The notes under the pieces are model-generated. The model ran no database searches, was not told the origin of the DNA, and was given only the letters and a program-made list of their open reading frames with translations. A DNA stretch of 64,000 nt from Terfezia claveryi (Eukaryota; Ascomycota; Pezizomycetes; Pezizales; Pezizaceae): the NCBI GenBank assembly GCA_015179025.1, contig WHUX01000242.1:1-64000 (forward strand). The letters run 5' to 3'. Shown here one piece after another: positions 44,601 through 55,693 of this stretch. Made by a program: the position numbers and the translations under genes. Positions within the stretch are counted from its first letter, which is position 1. Each line of letters opens with the position of its first letter.

Positions 44601-47600
44601 TGTAACGATTGGGATCAACTTCTAGAGAGGATCGAGGACCCGGAAGAGCTGATGGCACAGCTATACATGCTGGTCGAGTTTTTGGAGGTGAAAGGCCTAA
44701 GTTTCCATCGGATTACGGCTCTAAGATCACTGGTCCTCATAAGAGGCGTCGAGGTTAAGATCAACTATGATGCTCTTGTAAAATTGCATGGTCTCTTGGG
44801 AATCCAGTACCTCAGAATGGGATACTCAGGGAAGGCTGGAATGGTCCTTGCCAAAGCTAATAGCTGGTTAGACAAGGATGGAGTCTGGCAGGAGACAAGA
44901 GTGCAGTGGCATGTGGCATACACCGAGTATTTTGTGGGGATTGGAAATATAGAAAAGGCGTGAGTCATGACTCAGAGATCCACCTGACGGAAAGCTGATA
45001 AGATGTACAGTAAGGAGCATTATGATCTAGCGACGAAGATAGTCAATGGGGAAACCAGCATATTCGAATATCGTAGGATTGGGTCAAAACTGGAGAGGAG
45101 GGTTGTACTCAACAGGATGATAGCGGACGCATCATACGTGATGTCCCTTCTATGTTTTGAATTGGTAAGATTTTTTTTCTGATCCAGGTTTTCTTGACTA
45201 AATTGGATTATATCAGGGTAACCCGAATGAAGCGCTATGCCACGTCCGCCGGTGTATTCGTCTTAACCAACGATCGTGGGCTGTTTTGGAACAATTATGT
45301 AGGGATCCCACTGTCACTACAAAAGACTCTTACCCTCAACTTGTTCCAAACATCGTTAACCCCGACCTTCAAAAACTCATTGATGGAGTCGACCATCTTT
45401 CTGTCTCCCGTTCTAGCCCAGCACAGACACCCATCCAGTCTATGACTTTCGCGGCTTTGAATGCTCCACTGCTATGGACACTTGTGACATCAATGTACCT
45501 GAGCCTTGTTCAATCCTCGCTAATATATCGTCACCAAGGAATGATCCGTGAGGCTGTCTTCAATATGGAGCAAGCTCTCAAGACCGTTGAAGCGGTTGAC
45601 GCTACACCCTTGATTGCACAGGCGTTGTCGATTTTTGGAGACTTGAAGATTCGAGCGGGTTCCCTGAGCGAGGGTGCGGATATGCTGGAAAGGGCTACTG
45701 AACTCAGAGCGGAAATTGAAAAGAGCAAGGAGATAGTGAGTTTAGATTGCACTGTAGGGTATCTACATGGGAAAAATAGACTATGGGAGGAGGAGTGGGG
45801 TGCATATGAGCATGCTGAGTCTAAACTGGCTGCACTTATGAGCCCTGGATTTATCAAGAATATAGATGAATTGGCCTTAGCCGGGGAAGTGGATGATGAA
45901 AGTATGAAAATGAATGTTGGGGAAGACAACTTACCAGAGGAGAAGGCTATAAAGAGACCGCGGACACCCACCGGCAAGAGAGCACCCACAATTTCCAGGA
46001 CGAAATCCGCAGCCACAAAACCCGCCGCTGTTGCAAAGGATGTGGCAGAACGGGGAATAATAACAGAATGTTCCTCATTGCTAAAGATGAGGGGTAATAT
46101 CCTACGACTCAAAGCTTACAATTTGGCGATGCAAAGCCAAGTTGACCAGGCTGACTTGCTTCTGGAAGAAGCTGGGAAGCTGCCATCTGGACAATTTGAA
46201 ATTATCTTTCAAAGGCTTGCGGCAGCAAAGCATCTCTTGCTTGAAGCTCTGAAGCTACTGGCCTCCGACCCGGTATTTTGTGTACTTCAAGACTCGACTA
46301 TTTCACTTCCCAGCGTAGCTCCGCCAAAGGTGGTCACGATGCAGGAGCCTGTTGAACAGGTGCTGGTAAAAAACCGTAAGAAGGGACGAAAGGGAAAGGC
46401 CATGAAAGAACCCGATATGGAGGAAGCAAAGGCCTTCCATTTTGTGGAAGTTCTCACCAAGGCGAGGGATAGTGTCGCTGATATCCACTTTCACGCCGCT
46501 AAAGTGGGCTCTACGGCCATGGTTCACAGTGTCTCAACGCTACTTAGTGGAATCATTGTGTTGCTATCTGCTGTGTCCTCCGGCAAGGGGAAGGGGTCAT
46601 GTAACCCGCTCTTTGCGAGTTACTCCCTTGAACTCACGAAAGGCCTTCCGTTGCTCCGAGAGAAGGATGCAATCGAAACAGAGAAAATAACAGCTGGTGA
46701 AGAGGGCCTCAGTTGGCCTCAGATCTCACCTTTCCAGGATGACTCCTTCAAACCCGTCAGCACGCCCTTTGCATTCTCTAGCTTTCAAGAGGACTACATA
46801 GACATCATCCCTCGCGGATGGGCAGCTGTTTCCATCTCGCTTAGCGAAGCCGAAGACGAATTATACATTTCCCGGTATGAAGCCGGTCATGGACAATTTA
46901 TGCTCCGCCTCCCCCTAACACGGCATAACTCCCGAGATGACGCGGAAGAGATCTTTGAGTACGGAGCTGGGATAGAAACGCTCAAGGAAATATTGGAGAA
47001 AGCCAATATTAGCACCCATGCGGCCAAAGAAGCTACAGCTGGAGACAAAGCAACAAAAACAGAGTGGTGGGCCGAGCGTGAGTCCTTGGACGCACAGCTA
47101 GGGGAACTACTTGCTAATATTGAACATTGTTGGCTCGGTGGGTTTAAGGGTATTTTTGGACAATACCCACGGCATCCGGAGCTTCTGAGGCGATTTAGGG
47201 CGACGTTTGAGAAGATCCTTGCACAGCATTTGCCAAGTAGACAGCCCCGGAGGGGTGGGAAGAAGGGTGTTGTGATTGAGGTACCGGAGCTTATCAAGAT
47301 TGATCCGAGGGTGTTGGATTTATTTATCGGATTGGGGGATCCGACGAAAATAAACGATGGGGGCAATGAAGATGAGGAGAAGGAGGGCATGGATGCTTCC
47401 TTAGTAGATTTGCTATGGTTTGTCTTTGATATCCTACAGTTCCATGGTGAAAGGAACGCCTATGATGAGATAGATACCGATGCGGTATGTTTTTCCGATA
47501 CCCATATTTCGGTGGTAGCACTTTGCTAAAGTCTTTATTTTTTATCCGCAGATCGTTATAGATGTCAAGGAATCCGTGCGTGGATATTACCAGCACCTTA

Positions 47601-48478
47601 GCTATCTCCCCAAATCCGAACAAGAAATCACTCAACACACTATCCTCATCCTCGACAAGAATGTCCACCCGATCCCCTGGGAATCTCTCCCCTGCCTTGA
47701 TGGGCACGCAATATGCCGTCTTCCTTCCCTTGCATCTCTCCGCTCTATCCTTACAAATAAAAAGATGGACACAGGCCAAGTGAACCCTGGTATATATATT
47801 GACAAGAATAAAGGAACTTGGATCCTAAACCCCGGCGGTGACTTAACCTCTACACAAGGGACCTTTGAAAAAGACCTACAGACCCTCCCGGGCGTATGGA
47901 TAGGGATATCATCCCGTGCTCCGAGTGAAGCCGAGTTTGCAAAGGCCCTAGGCGAGAGTGAGATTATGTTATATTTTGGCCACGGGTCTGGAGGGCAGTT
48001 TATCCGCGCGAGAACAGTGAAGAAGTTGGATCAGTGTGCAGTGGCGTTGCTCATGGGCTGTTCTTCCGGTGCGCTTAAGGAAGCGGGGGACTTCCAGCCG
48101 TATGGAATGCCGCTTGCATATTTACTCGGTGGATCACACTCTGTGGTTGCGAATCTTTGGGATGTGACAGATAAGGATATTGATAAGTTTAGTAAGAAGG
48201 TGTTGGAGGAGTGGGGGCTTTTAAGGAGTAGTGCAGCGGTGGATAAAGCTAAGGCAAAGGCGGCTGCTACACCTGGGAGGAATAGGAGTAAATCTCAGGA
48301 GAGGCAGAAGGCTGCGGGGATAGGTGATGGCGGGTTGTTCGGGAGTGTTGCGGTGAAGGGGGAAAAGGTGAAGATGTCTCTTGTAGAAGCGGTGGCAAGG
48401 GGGAGGAAGGAGTGTCATTTGACGTATCTGAATGGCGCGGCACCGGTCGTGTATGGTGTACCAGTGTATCTTGCTTGA
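41650..48478 (+). CDS. ESP1: Separase
   Basis: Exons are 41650-42549, 42595-44297, 44351-44959, 45011-45164, 45217-47484 and 47552-48478, giving 2,186 residues, typical of separase (BimB/Cut1/Esp1). A long helical-repeat N-terminal part precedes the C-terminal caspase-like (CD-clan) protease domain. Catalytic His lies in YFGHGSGGQF and catalytic Cys in LLMGCSSGAL; HPIPWESLP, LPSLASLRSI and GGSHSVVANLWDVTDKDIDK complete the separase signature. At anaphase the enzyme cuts the cohesin kleisin subunit to release sister chromatids, restrained by securin. An in-frame ATG upstream at 41479 exists, but MATASRISAAPTLEAIRQAL at 41650 looks like the natural start. A basic Ala/Lys-rich linker near 48230-48310 lies inside the protease domain after NLWDVTDKD. 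Confidence 0.95.
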
Positions 48479-49194
48479 TTTCTTGGGAATAGGGGCGGCG
48501 AAGGGTTCAATATCCGTGTAGGGTTGATTTCTTGTACTTTGGTTTTTCCTGATGTTTGATGTGTTATCAGCGACGGTGTCTACATAATATCTTGTGTAAA
48601 GATATCCTAGAACGGAGAAGGTGTTTGATTGGCGAGTTACACAATTAGGTATAACTGTTACCCTGATACGTGAGACGCACTTTGCATGCAACGATGCTAT
48701 CAAGAGATAAAGAGGCATTCTTCATACAACCTCTTCAGACTATCTTTAGAGTTTATAAACATAACAAAGCCCTGGATATAACTTACCCACCACATTCCCG
48801 GGACCTCGCATTGCAGGCGAGTCCGTCGACAGGGGTCAGGCCGCTTTCCGTGGATTGCATCCACTCTGTTAACGCGCTGCAGCATCATGAACCTGGAACC
48901 AGATGTTTCAAGTACAATATATTACTGTAACTCGAGTGTTCCTGTGCATTCACTTGAACTTTGAAGCAAATCCGTATTCCCATTCAACCCATGAAAAAGA
49001 AAAGAAAAAGAGAAAAAAAATTCCACGAACGGCCAAATCCAATCAAATCTCCCAGCACATGTTATCAATCATTGTCACAAATCGCCTCACATCGAGACGC
49101 CCATGCGGTGTTCAGTCCCAAGTATGTCAGAGGCTGATGTGTTACCAAAGAATTCAAAACATTGAACCTAGAGTGTAGAAAGGGCGAGGGACTT
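48479..49194. other. Convergent 3' regions of separase and H2B
   Basis: No gene is seen. A purine-rich A/G run at 49000-49020 is the only compositional feature. Confidence 0.45.
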
Positions 49195-50052
49195 CTAGGC
49201 AATAGGACCAATTTGCTTCTTGATAAACCTACCACTGTTGGACTTGCTCCCAGAAGGGGTATGCTTGGTACCAGACATGGCACCGAATTCTAGTTGGATG
49301 TTAATTGGACGGACAATGAAATTAACGCGCAGAGGTTATACATACTGGTGATAGCCTTGGTGCCCTCAGATACCGCATGTTTGGCAAGCTCCCCACTATT
49401 ATTGTCATTAGTATATAGCGCCAACACTACGTTTCTCTGAATACTCACGGAAGGATAAGGCGAACAGCGGTCTAGATAACACGTAAGCTTATAACAACAA
49501 TGATGGGAACCCTAAGGAGTAACTCACCTGAATCTCACGAGAACTAATGGTCGACTTCTTGGAATAGGTGGCCAACTTAGCAGACTCTCCGCAAATGCGT
49601 TCGAAAATATCTACATGCACCCTTCGTCAGTTCTTGACCAGTGATCTGGCACCAGGGCAAGTCTCACCATTGCAGAAGCTATTCAAGATGGACATAGCAT
49701 TCTTGCTAATACCTGTATCAAGGGATTCATTAGTTTACGTACGCATGGAAAGTTCCCAATTCTTACACGAACCAGTATCTGGATGGACCTGCTTGAGTAC
49801 TTTGTAGATGTAGGAGGTCCAGGATTCCTTCTTTCCCTTGACCTTCTTCTTGGGCTTCCCATCGGGAGAGGTGACAGTCTTACTGCTGGGATTCGTAGAA
49901 ATCGCTGCCTTCCTGATCTTGGACTTGGCATCCTTTCCTTCAGTTGCGTTCGCAGGGGAGGTCTCATTAGATGGGACAGGAACAGTCTTGCGGGCCAAAG
50001 ATGGCATGGCAGCAGGTTTGACAGGGGCCTTTCCAGGTGCTTTTCCAGGCAT
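49195..50052 (-). CDS. Histone H2B with extended N- and C-terminal tails
   Basis: Minus-strand exons are 50052-49773, 49712-49668, 49610-49528, 49471-49449, 49395-49346 and 49289-49195; all phases fit, giving 191 residues. The fold (about residues 79-161) is clearly H2[59 protein letters not shown], then [16 protein letters not shown]. The Lys matching yeast ubiquitination site K123 is kept (residue 161) but is followed by Phe, not Tyr. Canonical fungal H2B is about 135-140 residues. Here the N-tail is about 74 residues, Ser/Pro/Thr-rich with a Lys-rich patch ([10 protein letters not shown]) before the fold, and about 30 extra residues ([19 protein letters not shown], then a basic end) follow the last helix. 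No H2A gene lies beside it. It is either a variant H2B or this lineage's diverged main copy. Confidence 0.9.
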
Positions 50053-51668
50053 GACTTTTTTGATAGCAATATCTGTCGTAGATGTGCAGGGAAGACTGAA
50101 CGAATGGATGGGAAGGGGAAAGAAAGTGGGTTGGAGGCTATGGAAGAGAGGAGGATGATTTGTTGTGGACGGCAGAAAGAGAGAGCCTTTATCATAAAAG
50201 ATGTGTGGGGACAGTAAGAGAGAGCCTTTATCGTAAAGATTGTGGGAACTTAGGTGTGGGCTATGGGCGTGTTGGGCGCTTGTTGTAGCAGAAGGTAGAT
50301 ATAAAGATGCCAAACAACACACGCCTGTAAAACACAAGTGTACCAAGCACGCCAATTAAACTCCGAAAGACGAATACATGATAAGACTGTAATACAGAGA
50401 CCGAGCCGTACCCATTGGAAACTCCAGCACCCGTTTCGTTCCCCGTACCGGGGTAATATTATGGGCTTCAAGACCTTTTAACTTAATGGGTATTCAGCAG
50501 TCCTGTCCCTTTAATGTCTTCAAAGCAGCTCGGTTATAGAGTATCAACCATATCGCTGCTTTCTTGCACCCTCGAAGTCACGATTCCGGTATATAACATC
50601 TAGCTCGGGCTATCACATACAGTATATGGGTTCGAGCCTGATATAAATGTAAGCCATATGACCTCACGTTAAGTCAAAATGCAGACAAACACTGGGGTAT
50701 GAAAAGAAATATTGTATACTGTCATCCCAGAACCCTCAACCCAGAACACTCAATAGGTGCAGTTCTGGAGCTCGAAGGACGAAGTATTTACTGACCTCCA
50801 ACACCCAGCTTGTCAGTAGAACTTTCCCCGCTTCTGCGAGATTGTTTGACTCGCCTCGGTCTCAATCCCTCGAACTCAAACAACTCAGTCGTCAAGAGCT
50901 GTTCCTGACGAATTCGAAGCCACCTTGACCTGTTCTAGATTTGCGGCTAACTTTGTCTCTAGTTGGTAACGTCATTTCTTAATCATGTCCATTTCCTGCA
51001 GCGATGATCAGCTCGCTTGGAGCGTCGGATGAAGGCAAAAGAGATGAAAGATCGTTATGTTAGAATGATCTTTAGCTGCTAGCGGCGGGAACAGGGATTC
51101 AACAAACAAGCAAAATGGAACATGTAAGGCACAGCCTGTTGTGGATAAATTAATACTTATAACTGTATAGAGCAAACAAGGGCCCCAATTCGATGAGTAC
51201 TGCAATCAACTACAGACAAATTGTACCAAGAAATATGGCATTTTGATTTTAGCCCTGAGAACCCGTCAGACGTGCCTTTGGCAGTGACAAGGATAGGGCC
51301 TCGTTTCTATTTTCAAAATGGCCGAGATACCTGAGTTGCTGGGACAGGGAAGTGGCTGCATAGCTTCTTCCACCCACACTCCTCAGTTCTTGTCCCCTTC
51401 ATCCTTCATCCCTTCAGCTAATCACACTTTTTCAGACCTGGCTGCGTTGTTTCTTCTCATCTGTAACTGACCTCCTCCACTCTTTAGTCCTTCTTTGCTT
51501 GTATTACGTCGCCCATTGCTGTAAAAAGTCGACTATTCTTGCAAACGTTCCTGTGCCACGTTCTGGAAGCTGAGAGGGCACCTGAGTTTGACGTGAATCA
51601 AATTCACATTTGAAAGGCTCAACCACAGCAGAACTTGGGATATGCGATAGTTGCTACTCAGCTTCAAG
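50053..51668. other. H2B promoter and gene-free interval
   Basis: The first 200 bp is the H2B leader and promoter with a duplicated segment (listed separately). The remainder, about 1.4 kb, has no supportable gene. A GGTTCGAGCC box at 50629-50640 was tested as part of a tRNA and rejected. Confidence 0.45.
50177..50250. repeat. Tandem duplication in the H2B promoter
   Basis: Two adjacent units, starting at 50177 and 50216 (39-bp period), both begin AAGAGAGAGCCTTTATC and then read TAAAGAT-like and GTGGG-like blocks. They lie 125-200 bp upstream of the H2B start codon and could be a duplicated promoter element. Confidence 0.6.
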
Positions 51669-52958
51669 ATGACGGCAGATATGGTAACGCAGCATATCCG
51701 CAACAATGGGCAGCAAAGCATCGCAATAAGCACAATAAGCAATAAGCATTACACTCATTTCTCAAAACGACACTCATTCAGCCCTTTGTTCTTAGTTTTC
51801 ATCTTCAGCATAATATTGTCTTTCACCGGAAGCGTCGCCGTAGGTGCGGAAACATCGAGTGAAAGCTCGGTATCCACGACACATATAGCGCGGGCTACAA
51901 AAACAACCACTTCGAGTGAGCCCACGAGCACTGGGGATGACAACGGTGATGTAGTAGATGAAGAGGGAACCCCTGTACAAGGAACGGACAATTTGCCAAA
52001 GCCCTTTGACACCAGCATCGGCAAGACGTTCGTCAGCACAACTTGTCCTGCCTTCTTCAACTTATTCCTTGACGACCCTGATTATATAAATTGTCTGCCG
52101 CTTTCTGCCATGCTTCAGGTAGGCTAGCTAATCTCCTATCTATAAAGAGTCGATATTTAACGGTGGCATAGAATTCAAAATCCTTTTTTGATATCACGAA
52201 GAAAAGTGGATTTGCGACAACTCGTGTTCTTGATGTAGCATGCGACGTAAATTATACGAAGTGTGCAGCAAAAATGGAGTACTACGGAAAAGAAATCAAA
52301 ACACCAGAGCGCTGCGGTATGGAGTTTGGTAGGAGGGATCCGTTGGTTATCCAAGCATACGCCTCGTTTATCTCATATCCCACTTTGCTCAAAGCCGGGT
52401 GTCTAAAGTCGGATTCTGGCTCTTATTGTAAGTTTCTTAAGAATCCAGAGGGAAAGACCGAGTCTGGATTCATTCGAAAAACTAGCTACAGGTGATAATT
52501 AGACGTTTCACAGGCTATGTTGACGCTGTCACGAACGTTACAAGCCCCGATGACCCCAATATTTACTTTCTCCCATTGGGGCTCAAATTACCAAGCGGAT
52601 CACGGCCGACGTAAGCCCTCCCACCGTTCATAAAAATACATGTCTGACTCTATCCAGGTGCTCGAGCTGCGCACAAGAAACAATGCGCATTTTTCAAGAG
52701 TATGCAGGAAATGCGAGCTTACCTCTCTCAGAAACATACGTTCCCGCAGCGCAGCAGCTAAACATGGGTAGGATTCAGCACATTCAGCACCTTGGAAAAC
52801 ATTGGAGATATTATACTAATTAATCCGCAGAGTGTGGACCGCAATTTGTCAATACTAGCGTCACGGCAACAAACAATTCTGTAACACTACCTGCACTACC
52901 CTCCGCCACATCAATAATAACCGTCGTAGTGCTTCTCATCATGGCTTTGTTCGTATAG
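51669..52958 (+). CDS. DUF7729-type secreted/GPI-anchored cysteine-rich protein
   Basis: Exons are 51669-52118, 52172-52427, 52514-52610, 52658-52767 and 52831-52958, giving 346 residues. A hydrophobic segment (FSPLFLVFIFSIILSFTGSV, about residues 35-55) acts as signal peptide or anchor, a Ser/Thr-rich stretch follows, then a cysteine-rich domain (TTCPAFF, INCLPLS, VACDVNYTKC, RCGMEF, AGCLKSDSGSYCYVDAVTN, RPTCSSCAQETM, MECGPQF). The end is hydrophobic (SIITVVVLLIMALFV) after a short Ser/Asn-rich spacer, as for a GPI-attachment signal. This pattern matches the fungal DUF7729 family, whose function is unknown. An alternative start at 51681 would shorten the N-terminus by four residues. Confidence 0.75.
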
Positions 52959-54628
52959 TTGTCGGTGGTAAACAACTAATAATAATGGGTTGTTGGTGTT
53001 TTTTTTTGGTTTCTGATGTATATCTGTATCATACACTTACTTGTTTTCAAAAGCGTCAGAAGCATAATATGTCATATTTTGTACAGTAGGCTCTCTGTAC
53101 ATAAGTTCCGCCCCACACTATTACCGGACGAAACCATCCCATAGCGAAAAGCTGCTGAGGCCTACTCAGCCTTGGGGTATATACGGAATATTAAAGACTT
53201 TACAATTAATAGAACGGAGTTTTTGGGTATTTCATATTCCTGCACAATGCTGCAGAGCAACAAGTTTAAGTTCTGGTTCACGTCAAGTGACTTGGTGGTT
53301 ACCTGTTATGGTAGTTGCATTCTCATTTGGGTGAAGTCTTGCTGAACGGATGTTCCCTTGCATGGAGATATCTCCATCAGACAAAAGCAGAATTCAGACA
53401 AACAGCACTCAGAGCGGTGAGAAACAAGATCTCTTCAACCTGTACCCTCTTTCAGTCTACCACATTGTGTTAGTTTATCTTACTTAAATTTCATTCCTTT
53501 GGCTCTCAATTCCGTATATTCTGGTCAGCATCGGGGTTAAGGTTTTGGCATAGCGTTCAAAAATGCAGTCTTGAGAGAGAGAGCAGAAAAAGGAATTCTT
53601 ATGAATGACCCTTCTCCCCTTTCAAGACAGCTATGAGGGGTTATGTGATAGGCCGTTGGCGCAACCAAACGTGTTGGATGAAGTCGGTCGGCATTATGGA
53701 TAACGTAGTCGACGGGCCTATGGTTTCTCTTGGTATGAGATTTTGCATCTAATTATTCCGGCCCATAACCAAGAGGTGTGGCTACGCATATGTGCCAACC
53801 AGACTAGCTGCATGTCAGGTATTGCATGTCACTCTAGCCTGGTTGAATATAGAGTTCAATGGTGTCAGCATAAACCAGACTAGTCAGCATAGAGTTCATA
53901 TTCATACCTAGTCTGGCGGGCACCGGCCTCTCGTAGACTAATTCGTACCTATTAGGTAGTCTGGTTACCTATTAGGTTAGTCCTCGTAGTTATGATCGAG
54001 ACTACTATTAGGTATAGTCTCGTGCCCAGACCCTCGTAAGAGGCGATGTCTTTCGAGAGGGTCTTGGCATGAGACGGTTCAGGGTAAGTAGCTATCAAGT
54101 TGATCAAGGGCAGCTTGTGCCAACAGACTATTGAGTAATCGCAGACTCGAGTAGTCTCTTGCACTAGCCCCTCGGTGGAGGAGACTCGAGAAGGTTCCGC
54201 ACAATCGTCTAGAGGGAGTAGCATTGACTAATTTAACACTTGGTTAACTCATTTCAATACCTCATTAATGATACTTATGACATTGCCGGCGAAGGGAAAT
54301 AATATACATAAACAACAACGTTGAACAAAAAAAACCAAAAAGACATTACATAAATAGTGAATGTGAGAGGGTGGAAATTAAAGAGCAAGACACCTTTGCA
54401 ATCCGTCCGCCCGCATCTCTTGGGGGAGGTCACATCGACCTCATACAAGTGGTCCAATATGTCGTGAATGTAATAATGCAGCGTCTGAGTGCTCCCCGTG
54501 GCTGAAGTGAAGCACAACCTCGCACTATCTCTTGTCATTGCAACTGCTGACCCGGGGAAGAAATGTATGGCCCTTGTAGGAAAATCCCGTCCCCAATTCA
54601 CAAGCCCCTCATGTCCCCACCCTATCAA
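52959..54628. other. Gene-free interval with dispersed-repeat remnants
   Basis: No gene is supported. Between 53790 and 54180 short motifs recur (CCAGACTA, its complement TAGTCTGG, TAGGTAGTCTGG, GCACTAGCCCCTC), also present near 4.0 kb and 59.7-60.9 kb, so this is probably an old repeat copy. Confidence 0.5.
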
Positions 54629-55486
54629 TTACGCATCGACCATCTCCACATCCCCACTCTCTCCACCACCCCACACATCCTTCTCACCCTCTCCCTTCCC
54701 CTCCTCCACACACCCTCTCACAACCTTCACCGCCCCTTCCACCCCACCAACAACTTTCTCCAGCTGCGCTACCAGGCCCCGAATCTCCGCCTCTTGTTTC
54801 TCAATAGTATCCATCAGCAGTTCATTCTCAGCTTGTACCGTCGTGAATTTTTCCGAAAGGAGCGTCTGTGCTTTCAGAAGGTGCGGAGTGAGATGAGCGT
54901 CTAGGATGGCTGTGGGGGAAAGGGTTGATGGGCTATCCGGTGTCAGGTCAGCTCACAAGGGCCAGAGGAAGGGAGTGGTATTGTACATACGGTATTGGCT
55001 CATCCGTAATCCCTTCAGCTGCTGCAGCGGCTTTTCGTGCTCGAGCTTCGTCGATTAATATGTCCAACTCGTTAAGTTTTCGGATTGTGTCATGATTGGC
55101 GAGAACGCTCTCGAAGCTAACCTACTGCCCATCATCCATGGCATCAGCTCAATCCACCCGTCCTATTCCATCAACCCGAAGCGACCTACCGTCCCCAACC
55201 TCTCGTACTGGCCTACCAACTGCTTATGCACATCCTTAATCAGCCCCGGTCGATACTTCGCCGCAGTTGGGAAACATTGCCCGATATTCTCCGGTGTGCA
55301 CCCCTTCAGAGTTTGATTAAGTGCACGTTTGAGGACTTCTCGGAAGGCGCGGGCGCGGACGCCTGGGGGTTGTTCTTCTGCTGGTGGGGGTGGTGCAGTG
55401 GACTCGGGTTGCGCAGGTTCTGCGAGGAGGTCTGTAGATGTGGGCTCAGAGGGTATGTCACCAGCAGAAGGGCCAGGATCGGACAT
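54629..55486 (-). CDS. NNF1: Kinetochore MIND-complex subunit Nnf1
   Basis: Minus-strand exons are 55486-55190, 55121-54991 and 54932-54629, giving 243 residues. After a Pro-rich N-terminus comes the Nnf1 core (VRARAFREVLKRALNQTLKG, PENIGQCFPTAAKY, FESVLANHDTIRKLNELDIL) and a coiled-coil C-terminus (DAHLTPHLLKAQTLLSEKF, then DTIEKQEAEIRGLVAQLEKV). Nnf1 pairs with Mtw1 in the MIND/Mis12 complex that links the inner kinetochore to Ndc80. I chose the start at MSDPGPSAG; an upstream in-frame ATG at 55555 would add a basic extension less like the family. It and the separase gene both serve chromosome segregation but are 7 kb apart. Confidence 0.85.
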
Positions 55487-55693
55487 TTGGGGCAGCGATG
55501 GAGGTCGCAGGAAGTTGGATTGTTTTAAATGGGGAAGACGCGCTTTGGTTGTCACGTGCTCCTGCAGATTGAAGGTTGCTTTAATCCGTAATTGTATTCA
55601 TACTTCTACAAATACAGATACAGAAGATCACTTTTGCCGCCTACAGGTATATGCTAGGCATTTACTGTACATGTTTCTGATATCAACAGAGGA

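Noticed and set aside
49735..50355. H2B start at the upstream in-frame ATG (50355)
   Set aside because: It would add about 100 non-histone residues translated from the promoter repeats; MPGKAPGK at 50052 is a histone-like start.
50590..50660. Possible tRNA gene (B-box-like GGTTCGAGCC)
   Set aside because: No consistent T stem, acceptor stem or A box could be folded around it.
54275..54628. 117-codon minus-strand frame downstream of NNF1
   Set aside because: It follows the NNF1 stop directly, lacks any family pattern and lies in the expected 3' UTR and spacer.
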